Shown here: positions 1-7,270 of the stretch, piece by piece
Numbering within the stretch: position 1 is the first letter of the stretch
How the letters are laid out: each line of letters opens with the position of its first letter
NCBI GenBank assembly: GCA_965371225.1
Contig: CBDUXP010000096.1
Coordinates: forward strand, 1 to 10,605
Reading direction: 5' to 3'
DNA: 10,605 nucleotides
From: CBDUXP01 sp965371225 [NCBI: uncultured bacterium]
GTDB taxonomy: Bacteria > Abyssobacteria > SURF-5 > CBDUXP01
Position numbers and translations under genes: made by a program
Notes under the pieces: model-generated
Seen by the model: only the letters and a program-made list of their open reading frames with translations
Databases searched by the model: none
What the model was told of the DNA's origin: nothing

Positions 1-2
1 AG

Positions 3-8
3 AAGGAG
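3..8 (+). promoter_or_regulatory. Strong Shine-Dalgarno at window edge
   Basis: AAGGAG lies 5 bases upstream of an ATG at 14. This near-consensus ribosome binding site is the main reason to take the short reading frame starting at 14 seriously. It could also lie by chance inside the end of an upstream gene that enters from outside the window. Confidence 0.45.
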
Positions 9-13
9 CGGGC

Positions 14-99
14 ATGGCGAAGCGGAAGCAGGTCCCCGATGAGCAGTTGTCGCTGGACGACGCATTGGTGCGCTTTACCGGGAATTGCTGGAGCGGTAA
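14..99 (+). pseudogene. Possible short ORF, apparently frameshifted, upstream of the glycan transferase gene
   Basis: From the ATG at 14, behind a strong ribosome binding site, frame 2 reads MAKRKQVPDEQLSLDDALVRF with GC-rich third positions typical of real coding sequence here. Frame 2 then runs on to 235, but that would overlap the transferase gene by about 130 bases with an unconvincing sequence. If one T were missing from the TTT at 74-76, the frame would continue as YRELLER and stop at TAA 97-99, just before the transferase start at 105. That would give a charged, helical peptide of about 28 residues. I do not recognise it. It could be a real small protein with a sequencing or assembly indel, a decayed gene, or chance. 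A separate frame entering from the left edge ends at TGA 40-42, so the tail of an upstream gene is another option. Confidence 0.25.
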
Positions 100-104
100 C
101 CCGC

Positions 105-1223
105 ATGTGGTGGTGGCTCACGCTGCAGGTGGGGGCGTTCGCGCTGGTGATGGGGCTCGTGCTTACGCGGGCGACGATCGTGCTCGCCCATCGCTTCCGC
201 CTGTTCGATCTGCCGGGGGAGCGCAAGCTGCATGACGAGGCGCTCCCCAGCATCGGGGGCTTGGCCATTCTCGGTGCGCTGCTCGTGACGATCGGCGTTC
301 ACTTAGCTGCGGTGCTGCTTCTCCGCGATCATATGGAACCCGCGCGGCAGGCGGCCGCAGCGCTCGAATATTCGTTGAGCCAGGGCGCCGCGCCGGCCGT
401 GCGCCGCATGGTGGCAATCCTGGCGGGCGGCGTGCTCGTGTTCGCGCTCGGTTTCTGGGACGATCGGCGGCCCTTGGGGCCCGGCGTGAAACTGGCGGTG
501 CAGGTCGTCGCCGCAGCCATCGCGGTCGCCGCCGGGGTCCGCCTCGACCTGTTCGTTCCCGGCGGCGTGCTGGCCACCGGACTCACCGTGCTGTGGATCA
601 TCCTGATCACGAATGCGTTCAACCTGCTGGACAATATGGACGGGCTGAGTGCCGGCGTGGCCGCCATCGCCGCGTTCCTGTTCGGCTTCGTCGCGGCAGC
701 CAACCAGCAGTGGCTGATCGCCGCCCTGCTGAGTGCCTACGTGGGCAGCCTGTTGGGCTTTCTGTGGTACAACCGGCGGCCCGCGCGCATCCTGATGGGC
801 GATGCGGGTGCGCTGTTCATCGGCTTCGTCCTCGCGTGCGTGACGGTGGTCACGTCGTTCTACCGCCCCGGCGAAACGACACGATGGGTGGTGCTGATGC
901 CCGCGCTCATTCTCGGCGTACCCCTCTTCGACACTGCGAGCGTGATCGCGCTCCGGCTCCGGGCCGGGGTGCCGGTGTTTCAGGGGGACCAGCGGCATTT
1001 CAGTCACCGGCTCGTGCGGTTGGGGTTCACCCAGGGTCAAGCCGTAGCCGTCATCTATCTCACCACCGCGGTGGTGGGACTGGGGGCCACGCAACTGGCG
1101 TTTCTGCCTCCCGTCGGCGTCGCGGTGGTGCTGGTGCAGGGCGCGGGCATTTTCGCCCTGGTGGCGCTACTCGAATGGGCCGGCGCGCGGGCCGTCAGTC
1201 GGGCCGATGACCACGGCGATTAA
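105..1223 (+). CDS. MraY/WecA-family polyprenyl-phosphate sugar-1-phosphate transferase
   Basis: Integral membrane enzyme, 372 residues, of glycosyltransferase family 4. Members transfer a (N-acetyl)hexosamine-1-phosphate from a UDP-sugar to undecaprenyl phosphate at the inner membrane face, which starts a surface glycan. Visible family motifs (numbered from the start at 105): RKLHDEALPSIGG at 40-52; the Asp pair in GFWDD (D119, D120); NAFNLLDNMDGL at 170-181; GDAGALFIG at 232-240; PLFDT near 273-277; and the cytoplasmic histidine loop RHFSHRLVRLG at 297-307. About ten hydrophobic segments separate them. The DNMDGL variant and the HFSH loop fit WecA/TagO-like initiators better than MraY of peptidoglycan synthesis, and no mur genes are nearby. 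The start at 105 (MWWWL) is chosen because the hydrophobic N-terminus begins there and GGAG lies at 90-93. An in-frame ATG at 39 would add 22 unlikely residues, although it overlaps a TGA as ATGA. The end overlaps the next gene by 17 bases. The exact sugar donor cannot be told. Confidence 0.9.
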   Translation: MWWWLTLQVGAFALVMGLVLTRATIVLAHRFRLFDLPGERKLHDEALPSIGGLAILGALLVTIGVHLAAVLLLRDHMEPARQAAAALEYSLSQGAAPAVRRMVAILAGGVLVFALGFWDDRRPLGPGVKLAVQVVAAAIAVAAGVRLDLFVPGGVLATGLTVLWIILITNAFNLLDNMDGLSAGVAAIAAFLFGFVAAANQQWLIAALLSAYVGSLLGFLWYNRRPARILMGDAGALFIGFVLACVTVVTSFYRPGETTRWVVLMPALILGVPLFDTASVIALRLRAGVPVFQGDQRHFSHRLVRLGFTQGQAVAVIYLTTAVVGLGATQLAFLPPVGVAVVLVQGAGIFALVALLEWAGARAVSRADDHGD

Positions 1224-3066
1224 CACTGCCGCGGGCCGCGCGCCATGGGCGCTTCTGGCGGCACGGGCAGGGGCCGTCGCTCTCGCCGCTGCGCTGCTGC
1301 TGCGCCCCCTGCTCCGGCGCGCGCAGTTTCCCCGGGGCGAGTTGCTGCTCCTCGCGCTCGTTTTCGCCGGCGGCATCCTGCTGACCGTGAGCGACGCGGA
1401 CGATGGACACGCGCCGAAACTCCCGCTCGGCGTGGGACGGTCCCTGGCGGTGTTCTGGGTGTGCGTTGGCGCGTCCTGGCTCTGGTCCATCCACCAGATG
1501 CACTCCAGCCAAGCCGTGCTCGGCCTGCTCGCGTGGACGGTGGTCCTGCTCGCGGCCGCGCGCCTCGCGGACGCGCCCCGCTGGCGGCCGGCGGTGGTGT
1601 ACGGGCTCGTCGGCGTGAGCGTGTTGTTGGCCGGCCTCGCCGTGGCGCAGCGCGTGGCGTTGTTCGAGATGGTGCGCGCGCACCCCGCGGCTCCTGGCTT
1701 GGATCCCGACCGGCTGGCATCGAATCGCGTGTTCGCGACCTTCCTTTCGCCCGGGGTGTACGGCAGCTTTCTCGCGCTCCTGCTGCCCTGGCAGGTGGGG
1801 ATGGCCGATGGCGCCCTGGCGCGCACGCAACGACGCCGGGCCGCCTGGGTTATGGGTTTGGCCGTGTTGCTGAACCTCGTCGCCCTCGTGCTCACGCAGA
1901 GTCGCACCGCGTGGTTGGCGACCGCGGTGGCCCTGCTGGCGTACGCGGGCATTACGCGCGGCAGGCGGGCGGTGGCCGTCCTGTCCGTGGCGCTGGCCGC
2001 GTTTGGAGCGCTGTTGCTGGCGTTGCGGCCGACGTTGGCGGCGGCGGATACGCTGGCGGCGCGGTTGACCTATTGGCGTGGCACGCTCGCCATGATGCGC
2101 CTGCGCCCACTCACCGGCACGGGGCTCGGAACCTGGGGAGACGCGTACCCCACCACATTCGTCCCCGGCGGTCTTCCGGCGCAGGTGGCGCATAACGACT
2201 GGTTGCAACGCTTCGGGGAAACCGGAGTGGTCGGCGGCATCGCGTTCGCCGTGTTCGCGGTCGCCGTGTTACGCGTCGGGGCCCGGAGTTGGCGGCAGGC
2301 GTCCGATGCGCGCACGCGCCGCCGCGCGGCGGGACTGTGGTGCGGGGTCCTGGGCGTGTTCGCGGCCGCGGTGCTCGACTATCCATTCGCGGAACCGCCC
2401 GTGGCTTGGATCGCGGGTGCGGCGATGGGCTTGCTCGTGGGCGACGGTTGGGGGCGAAGCCGTCCGCTGCCCCTGCGGCGCTGGACGTGGGGGCACGGGG
2501 CAGTCGCGGCGCTGCTCTTGGGCGCGGCGGGTGCGACGGCCTACCGGTACGATCGCGCTGCCGTCGCATGGCGGGACGCGACACGCGCCGCCGCGGCGCA
2601 GGATTTGGATGCCGTGAAAGCGGCGTGCCACGAAGTCATGGATTGGGCCCCGGCGGATCCGGAACCATACGGATTGCTCGGGACCATGTATCTCCGACTG
2701 GGTGCGACCAGCGACGCACCCGCCGAGGTGTACGGCGTCGCGGCTGCGGCAACAGCGAGCGCGGTCGCCCGCGCCCCGTGGAGCCCCTGGCTGGCGGACC
2801 GCGCCGGGTTGGCGCAGTGGCGGTTGGCGACGACCGCCGGCGATGCGGATGCCCCAGCGAAAGCGGTGGACTATTTTCAGCGAGCCGTCGCACACTTCCC
2901 CGCGCATCCGGGGTTCCGCGCGCGCTTGGCGGGAGTCCTGACTTGGTTGGATGCTCCCGGCGCGGCGGACGCGCGGATGCAGGCCGACGCCGTACGCGCC
3001 GCCTGGCGCGCGCCGCCGGGTATTACGGGGCCCACCACGCTCGGTGCGGACCTGGACCGTTGGTGA
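1207..3066 (+). CDS. O-antigen ligase/polymerase (Wzy/WaaL-type) membrane protein with C-terminal helical-repeat domain, copy 1
   Basis: A 619-residue polytopic membrane protein. Residues ~15-415 carry many hydrophobic helices and the Wzy_C-type signature: SNRVFATFLSP (172-182), QSRTAWLATAVALL (231-244, with the Arg expected in this family), YWRGTLAMMRLRPLTGTGLG (289-308) and AHNDWLQRFGETGVVGG (328-344, with the conserved His). These proteins use undecaprenyl-diphosphate-linked glycans on the periplasmic side, either to polymerise repeat units or to ligate the glycan to an acceptor such as lipid A or a protein. After a last helix (~430-446), residues ~450-619 form an Ala-rich, soluble, TPR-like helical domain (e.g. 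AVDYFQRAVAHFPAHPGFRA near 553-572), probably periplasmic. The ATG lies inside the end of the preceding transferase gene with no clear Shine-Dalgarno, so coupled translation is likely. It is paralogous to the next gene. Ligase and polymerase cannot be told apart from sequence alone. Confidence 0.82.
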   Translation: MTTAINTAAGRAPWALLAARAGAVALAAALLLRPLLRRAQFPRGELLLLALVFAGGILLTVSDADDGHAPKLPLGVGRSLAVFWVCVGASWLWSIHQMHSSQAVLGLLAWTVVLLAAARLADAPRWRPAVVYGLVGVSVLLAGLAVAQRVALFEMVRAHPAAPGLDPDRLASNRVFATFLSPGVYGSFLALLLPWQVGMADGALARTQRRRAAWVMGLAVLLNLVALVLTQSRTAWLATAVALLAYAGITRGRRAVAVLSVALAAFGALLLALRPTLAAADTLAARLTYWRGTLAMMRLRPLTGTGLGTWGDAYPTTFVPGGLPAQVAHNDWLQRFGETGVVGGIAFAVFAVAVLRVGARSWRQASDARTRRRAAGLWCGVLGVFAAAVLDYPFAEPPVAWIAGAAMGLLVGDGWGRSRPLPLRRWTWGHGAVAALLLGAAGATAYRYDRAAVAWRDATRAAAAQDLDAVKAACHEVMDWAPADPEPYGLLGTMYLRLGATSDAPAEVYGVAAAATASAVARAPWSPWLADRAGLAQWRLATTAGDADAPAKAVDYFQRAVAHFPAHPGFRARLAGVLTWLDAPGAADARMQADAVRAAWRAPPGITGPTTLGADLDRW

Positions 3067-3070
3067 CAGT

Positions 3071-5029
3071 GTGGTGAAGGCCGAACCACAGACTGCCGCC
3101 CCGCCGGTCGGACGCCGCGTCGCGCACGCGGCGGGCGCGCTCTTATGCCTGGTGCTGTTGTTGCGGCCGTTCTACGGCGCGCTCATGTACGCGGGCGTGC
3201 ACGAGTGGTTGGTCTCGTGCATGTTGGTAGCCGGTGGGCTGGCCACGGCGGCGGTGGCGCTGGGGAGCGGTACGCGCGTGCCGCGCGCGGCGACAGGGGC
3301 GATGGGGGTGTGGGTTCTGTGGGCGTTCGCGTCCATCGCGTGGTCTATCGATCGCGGCACGACGGTGCGCCAGAGTTTCGCCTTGGCCGCGCTCGCGAGC
3401 GTGTGGTGGACGGCGGTGCAGGTGGGCAGCAACGCGCGCTGGCGGCGCGCCGGCCTGGCGGTGCTGGCGCTCGGATTGGCTGGTAGTTGCGCCCGCGCGC
3501 TCTATCAGTACTTCTTCCTGTTCAAAAGGCTGCGGCTCGAGACCTTCGAGCAGATGACGGAGTGGAGTGGTTTCGTGGCGGCAGACCGTCTCTTTTCCAA
3601 CCGGGTGTTCGCGTGGTTCGTGTCGCCGACGGCGTTCGGGGATTATCTGGCGGTCCTCGTGCCGCTCGTAGTGGCGGTAGCCATTGGGCGCTGGTACGCA
3701 CCCCGTCGCGGGGCGGCCCTCCTCTTGACCGTGGCGGGCGCGGGCTTAGCAGCCGTGGGGCTGTGGTGCTTGGCACTGACCACGGCGCGGGGCGCCTGGC
3801 TCGCCACGGCGGTAGCGCTCTTGGTGCTGGTGGCGTGGCAGACCGGCCGGTGGGTGATGCGCGCGCGCGCGGCCATGCCCATGCTGCTCCTGGGCGTGGT
3901 ATTCGCCGCGACCGTCCCCACGCACGCGCAGGACGGCGTGCCGCCGCCGCGGCCGCTGGCGGAACCGGCCGCGGACGAACCGTTGGATTTTGTGGCGGGC
4001 ATGGATCCCGCCTATTTCGACGGCGGCCTCCCCTCTTTCGAGCAACTGCTCGGCGGGCACACGCTCCGCATGCGCGCGAGCTACTGGCGTGGCACGTGGG
4101 GCATGGTGCGCGATCGGCCGCTGCTGGGCGTGGGCTGGGGCGCGTGGGGCGCGGCGTATCCGCGCTACACGGTGCGCGGCGGCTGGCCGACGCAATTCGC
4201 GCATAACAATTACTTCCAGGTGTTCGCCGAGCTGGGGCCCGTGGGGTTCGTGTGTCTGCTCGCGGTCCTGTTCACGGCGGTATGGGGCGGCGTGCGCCAC
4301 GCACGCCTGGCGCCGACGCCGGCCGCGCGGTGGGCGTGGCGCGGCGCCACGTGCAGCGTCCTGGCCTTCGGCGTACACAGTCTGACGGACTTCGCGCTGT
4401 ACGTGCCGTCGGTCTCGTGGGTGGCGTTCGCGCTGTTCGGCACGCTGCACAGCGACCCGGCGGGTACGCCGCGGCCGAGCGCGGCCCCGCGCCGGCTGCC
4501 GGGGCTGCTGTGCATGCTTGCGGCGGTGGGGGTGCTCGCGGCGTGGCAACGGGTCGCCGACGGCACGCGCGACGTGCGTGATGCCCGCGCGTTGATGCAC
4601 GATGGCCAATTGGCCATGGCGATGCCGATCGTGCTGGGGGCGATGGAGTCGGTGCCCTGGGACGGTGAAGCGGCGGCGCTGGCGGGCGAGGTGGTGGCAC
4701 GCGCCGCGCGGGAGGGCTACGGACCGGGCTGGCAGACCGCCCTTGACGCGTTCGCCCGGGCGGCGCGACAGCAGCCCCTGTCGCCGTGGGTGCGCGCCTC
4801 CTACGCGGACGCGCTCTGGGAGGCAGGCGTGCGCCGGCGCGACCGGGCGCTGCTGGAGGCCGCCCTGCGGGAACGCCAAGCGGCGGTGGCGAACTTTCCC
4901 GTCCGGCCGGACCTGCATGCTAGACTCGCCGAGACGGCGCGGGCGCTGGGAGATGAGGTACTGGCCGTCCGGCATGCGGGGCTCGCGGTCGCATTGGAGC
5001 CGGACTACCACTCGCCCACGGAGCGATAA
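3071..5029 (+). CDS. O-antigen ligase/polymerase (Wzy/WaaL-type) membrane protein with C-terminal helical-repeat domain, copy 2
   Basis: A 652-residue paralogue of the preceding gene with the same layout. Motifs: SNRVFAWFVSP (176-186), TTARGAWLATAVALL (237-251; R240), YWRGTWGMVRDRPLLGVGWG (338-357) and AHNNYFQVFAELGPVG (377-392). It differs by an inserted segment of ~40-50 residues (about 283-333) between a membrane helix and the YWRGT motif. This segment is rich in Pro and acidic residues (PPPRP at 291-295) and is probably an extracytoplasmic loop. Residues ~475-495 form the last helix, followed by a soluble helical domain (LSPWVRASYADALWEAG at 570-586, AVANFPVRPDLHARLAETA at 605-623) that aligns with the copy 1 tail. 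The frame is open back to 2951, inside the previous gene, but those residues are Arg/Pro-rich and unlike a membrane protein. A GTG at 3071 (or 3074), just after the upstream TGA, is the sensible start, with only a weak ribosome site. Neighbours imply surface glycan assembly; the acceptor is unknown. Confidence 0.8.
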   Translation: MVKAEPQTAAPPVGRRVAHAAGALLCLVLLLRPFYGALMYAGVHEWLVSCMLVAGGLATAAVALGSGTRVPRAATGAMGVWVLWAFASIAWSIDRGTTVRQSFALAALASVWWTAVQVGSNARWRRAGLAVLALGLAGSCARALYQYFFLFKRLRLETFEQMTEWSGFVAADRLFSNRVFAWFVSPTAFGDYLAVLVPLVVAVAIGRWYAPRRGAALLLTVAGAGLAAVGLWCLALTTARGAWLATAVALLVLVAWQTGRWVMRARAAMPMLLLGVVFAATVPTHAQDGVPPPRPLAEPAADEPLDFVAGMDPAYFDGGLPSFEQLLGGHTLRMRASYWRGTWGMVRDRPLLGVGWGAWGAAYPRYTVRGGWPTQFAHNNYFQVFAELGPVGFVCLLAVLFTAVWGGVRHARLAPTPAARWAWRGATCSVLAFGVHSLTDFALYVPSVSWVAFALFGTLHSDPAGTPRPSAAPRRLPGLLCMLAAVGVLAAWQRVADGTRDVRDARALMHDGQLAMAMPIVLGAMESVPWDGEAAALAGEVVARAAREGYGPGWQTALDAFARAARQQPLSPWVRASYADALWEAGVRRRDRALLEAALRERQAAVANFPVRPDLHARLAETARALGDEVLAVRHAGLAVALEPDYHSPTER

Positions 5030-5035
5030 GCGACC

Positions 5036-5476
5036 ATGCGGATTCTCGTGATACACGGCCCGAACCTGCACCTGTTGGGGACGCGGGAGCCGGAGGTGTA
5101 CGGCGCGACGACGCTGGAAGAGGTGGACGCCGCGATTCGGGAGCGCGCGGCCGCGCTCGGCGTGGAGGTGGACTGCGCGCAGCACAACAGCGAGGGCGCG
5201 ATCGTGCAGGCCATCGGTGAGGCGCGCGAGGCGGCGGCCGGGCTGCTCATCAATCCCGGGGCGTACACGCACACGAGCGTGGCGATCCGCGATGCGATCA
5301 GTGGGACCGGCATGCCCGCCGTCGAGGTGCACCTGAGCAACGTGCACGCGCGCGAAGAGTTCCGCCGACAGTCCTACATTGCGCCTGTGTGCATCGGCGT
5401 GGTGGCCGGCTTCGGTGCCGCCAGCTACCTGCTCGGCCTCACCGGCCTCGTCGAGCATCTGCGCGCCCAATCCTAA
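5036..5476 (+). CDS. aroQ: Type II 3-dehydroquinate dehydratase
   Basis: Cytosolic dodecameric-type enzyme converting 3-dehydroquinate to 3-dehydroshikimate, step three of the shikimate pathway, which feeds chorismate and hence TrpE at the right end of the window. The 146 residues match the family's usual length. Key motifs: [17 protein letters not shown] (7-23), holding the lid Arg17 and the catalytic Tyr22; QHNSEGAI (49-56); [16 protein letters not shown] (72-87); and [14 protein letters not shown] (97-110), with the catalytic His99 and substrate-binding Arg106. The ATG lies 6 bases after the upstream stop, with GGAG at 5020-5023. The TAA stop touches the putative start of the next gene. 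Identification is firm. Confidence 0.96.
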   Translation: MRILVIHGPNLHLLGTREPEVYGATTLEEVDAAIRERAAALGVEVDCAQHNSEGAIVQAIGEAREAAAGLLINPGAYTHTSVAIRDAISGTGMPAVEVHLSNVHAREEFRRQSYIAPVCIGVVAGFGAASYLLGLTGLVEHLRAQS

Positions 5477-7204
5477 TTGCCCTCCTTCCCGCTTCGGCAG
5501 GTGCTCCGGTGGGCTGCCGGTGTCGCCGTGCCCCTGGTGGTCCTGGTATTCGGGTTGGTGCTCTCCGACCGGATGCTCGTGCGGCTGCCCGTGAGACGTG
5601 TTGGCGAGTACGTGCTCATCCTCGGCTGTGCGTTCTGGTTGGGCGGAACTCTGGTGCGTATGAAGCGCGAGGTCGATTTGGTCGACTGGCTGTCGCGCGC
5701 CATGCCGCGCAGGCCGGCATGGCGGATGGTGCTCTTGATGGTCGTGCAGGGCGGGTTCATAGCCCTGCTCTTTGGCCCCGCGGTGCGTTTCGAGTTGCTC
5801 GCGGACGACTATCTGCAGATCACGTACGCGGTCGGGTTCGGCCCGCAGCGCTGGCTGCCTCAACCGAACTGGCACCACTACTTTCCGCTCGGGCTGGAAC
5901 TGCTGGCGCTGCCGCACCGATTCGCCGGGTGGAATCCCGCCTGGTTTCATGTACACGGTCTGATCGCCATGTGGCTGACGTCGTGCGCCGTGATGGCGCT
6001 CGCCTATCACTGGGGCATCCCGGCATGGTTCACCCCCTGGGCCGGGCTGGTTTGGCTGGCGTTTCCGCTTCAAGCCTCCGCGGGGTTCTGGGTCTCGATC
6101 GTTCTGTTCACCTACTGCGCCCTGTTCGGCGTGCTCGCGCTGCTGGCGTTTCAGCGGTACGTCCGTTCGGGTTCATGGTGGGGCATCATGGGGGCTACCC
6201 TGGCGACCGCGGCGAGCATGCTTTGCGTCGAGCAGGGCGCGGCCGTCGCGTTGCTCTGCGGGCTTGCCGCATGGATGAACCGCGCCTCGTTGCGAGATCG
6301 ATCCCGGCTGAGCCTGGCGGCGGCGGTGCTTCTTCCTGTGGGGGTGGTCGCCGCGATTCTCGCCTGGAAAAGCCTGGCCGGCGGCACCGCGGCCTATCCC
6401 GGGATGGGTCTTACCGCGGCGGCGCGCACCGCCGCGGTATACGGGTGGAGTTTGTTGACGCCCGGGTGGTCGACCGGTCTCCAAGTCGGGCTCGTGTTCG
6501 CGAATCGCGGGACGATGGTGCTGATGGGCGGGCTGGCTTGCGCGGCTGGGCTCTATCGATTGGCCATGCGGGGGGGGAGTCCGGCGCGGAAGTTCGGTGT
6601 GTTGTGGGCGCTGGTGGCGGGGTTGCCCGTGGTGGCCGGGGCGCCGGGGGTGGTGTCGCGTTACTATCCCTTGCCTGCCGTTGGCGTGGCGCTCGCGCTG
6701 GCTGCGTGGTTGAGCGAGGCGCGCGACGACCAAACGCGATTGCTCCGGCGGGTGGGTGTGCTCGTGGTTCTGGTCGGGGCCGGAACGATCTGGATCGGGC
6801 TCTGGCGTCCGGATTTCGCCCAGGCGTCGTCAATGACAACGCAATTGCGCGCGGACTTGGCCGAGCTGCTCCCTGGAGACGTGCCGTATGAACGGATTGC
6901 GCTGGTGGATTTACCATCGCACGTGGGCGACGGAGATTGGCCGGCCACGGTCTTTGCCACGGGGCCGCGCGTGATGATCGGCCTGAGTCGCGACGATTAC
7001 GATCTGGAAGCGGTGCGGGCCGTGCGCATCTGGCGGACGGGGGAGAGCGGGTGGCTGGAATCGGAGGCCGTGCCCGTGTCCGAAGCGGAGTTGGCCGCGG
7101 CGGTGGCGGACCCGATGCAGGTGGTGCTGTGGTGGGATTCTGCGGCCGGCGGCCTGGTGCGCCTGGGGGCGGGGCGCCTTGACGAGGTGCTGGAAGGTGG
7201 CTAG
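5477..7204 (+). CDS. Polytopic membrane protein, putative GT-C-type glycosyltransferase with C-terminal soluble domain
   Basis: A 575-residue protein with about ten or eleven hydrophobic segments (for example ~12-30, 43-60, 84-102, 155-178, 186-225, 235-265, 279-300, 345-362, 372-390, 396-412, 425-442) and a soluble tail from ~445 to 575. The first large loop contains ELLADDYLQI (106-115). An acidic pair followed by Tyr just after an early helix is typical of lipid-phosphosugar-dependent GT-C transferases (PMT/ArnT-like), where it is catalytic. RYYPLPAVGVALA (395-407) also resembles the RYxxLP stretch of such proteins. The reaction is inferred, not shown. Location next to the two O-antigen ligase-like genes fits decoration of a surface glycan or protein. 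The frame opens with TTG directly after the aroQ stop. No Shine-Dalgarno is evident there, and a GTG at 5501 is an alternative start, so the N-terminus is uncertain. It could also be a membrane protein of unknown role. Confidence 0.6.
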   Translation: MPSFPLRQVLRWAAGVAVPLVVLVFGLVLSDRMLVRLPVRRVGEYVLILGCAFWLGGTLVRMKREVDLVDWLSRAMPRRPAWRMVLLMVVQGGFIALLFGPAVRFELLADDYLQITYAVGFGPQRWLPQPNWHHYFPLGLELLALPHRFAGWNPAWFHVHGLIAMWLTSCAVMALAYHWGIPAWFTPWAGLVWLAFPLQASAGFWVSIVLFTYCALFGVLALLAFQRYVRSGSWWGIMGATLATAASMLCVEQGAAVALLCGLAAWMNRASLRDRSRLSLAAAVLLPVGVVAAILAWKSLAGGTAAYPGMGLTAAARTAAVYGWSLLTPGWSTGLQVGLVFANRGTMVLMGGLACAAGLYRLAMRGGSPARKFGVLWALVAGLPVVAGAPGVVSRYYPLPAVGVALALAAWLSEARDDQTRLLRRVGVLVVLVGAGTIWIGLWRPDFAQASSMTTQLRADLAELLPGDVPYERIALVDLPSHVGDGDWPATVFATGPRVMIGLSRDDYDLEAVRAVRIWRTGESGWLESEAVPVSEAELAAAVADPMQVVLWWDSAAGGLVRLGAGRLDEVLEGG

Positions 7205-7270
7205 ACTCAAGCACTTACCCCATATTGGGCGCCTGTCGTCCGGGTGGGTAGCGTGTGTCCAGAGGTACGC
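7205..7270 (+). other. Short intergenic gap before efp
   Basis: This is the only visible gap longer than about 20 bases between confidently called genes, and therefore the most likely place for a promoter of efp and the genes after it. It holds a small inverted repeat, CCCA-TAT-TGGG (7219-7229), and a -10-like CATATT (7221-7226), but no good -35 partner. The repeat is too short for a convincing terminator and has no T tract. Confidence 0.35.
7261..7265 (+). promoter_or_regulatory. Ribosome binding site that decides the efp start
   Basis: AGAGG ends 5 bases before the GTG at 7271. It supports that codon as the efp start over the GTG at 7244, which would add nine residues not found in EF-P proteins. 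Confidence 0.6.

Noticed and set aside
1195-2208. A 337-codon minus-strand frame opposite the first ligase-like gene.
   Set aside because: It has low-complexity Arg/Gln/Gly-rich composition typical of a GC-rich shadow frame, and the + strand frame carries clear family motifs.
5069-5080. Histidine in AroQ GPNLHLLG where asparagine or glycine is common.
   Set aside because: This position varies among type II dehydroquinases, and the catalytic Arg17, Tyr22 and His99 are all present, so no loss of function is indicated.
3746-6073. A 775-codon open frame on the minus strand spanning the ligase copy 2 end, aroQ and the membrane gene.
   Set aside because: It is rich in Arg, His, Gln and Pro with no recognisable motif, and it lies opposite three well-supported + strand genes. 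Long antisense frames are expected at this GC content.
7219-7229. Small inverted repeat CCCA-TAT-TGGG as a terminator or operator before efp.
   Set aside because: The stem is only four base pairs, there is no T tract, and no second copy was seen.
7244-7270. Upstream GTG start for efp.
   Set aside because: It adds nine residues absent from EF-P proteins. The GTG at 7271 has AGAGG at the right distance and puts the modifiable lysine at 34.
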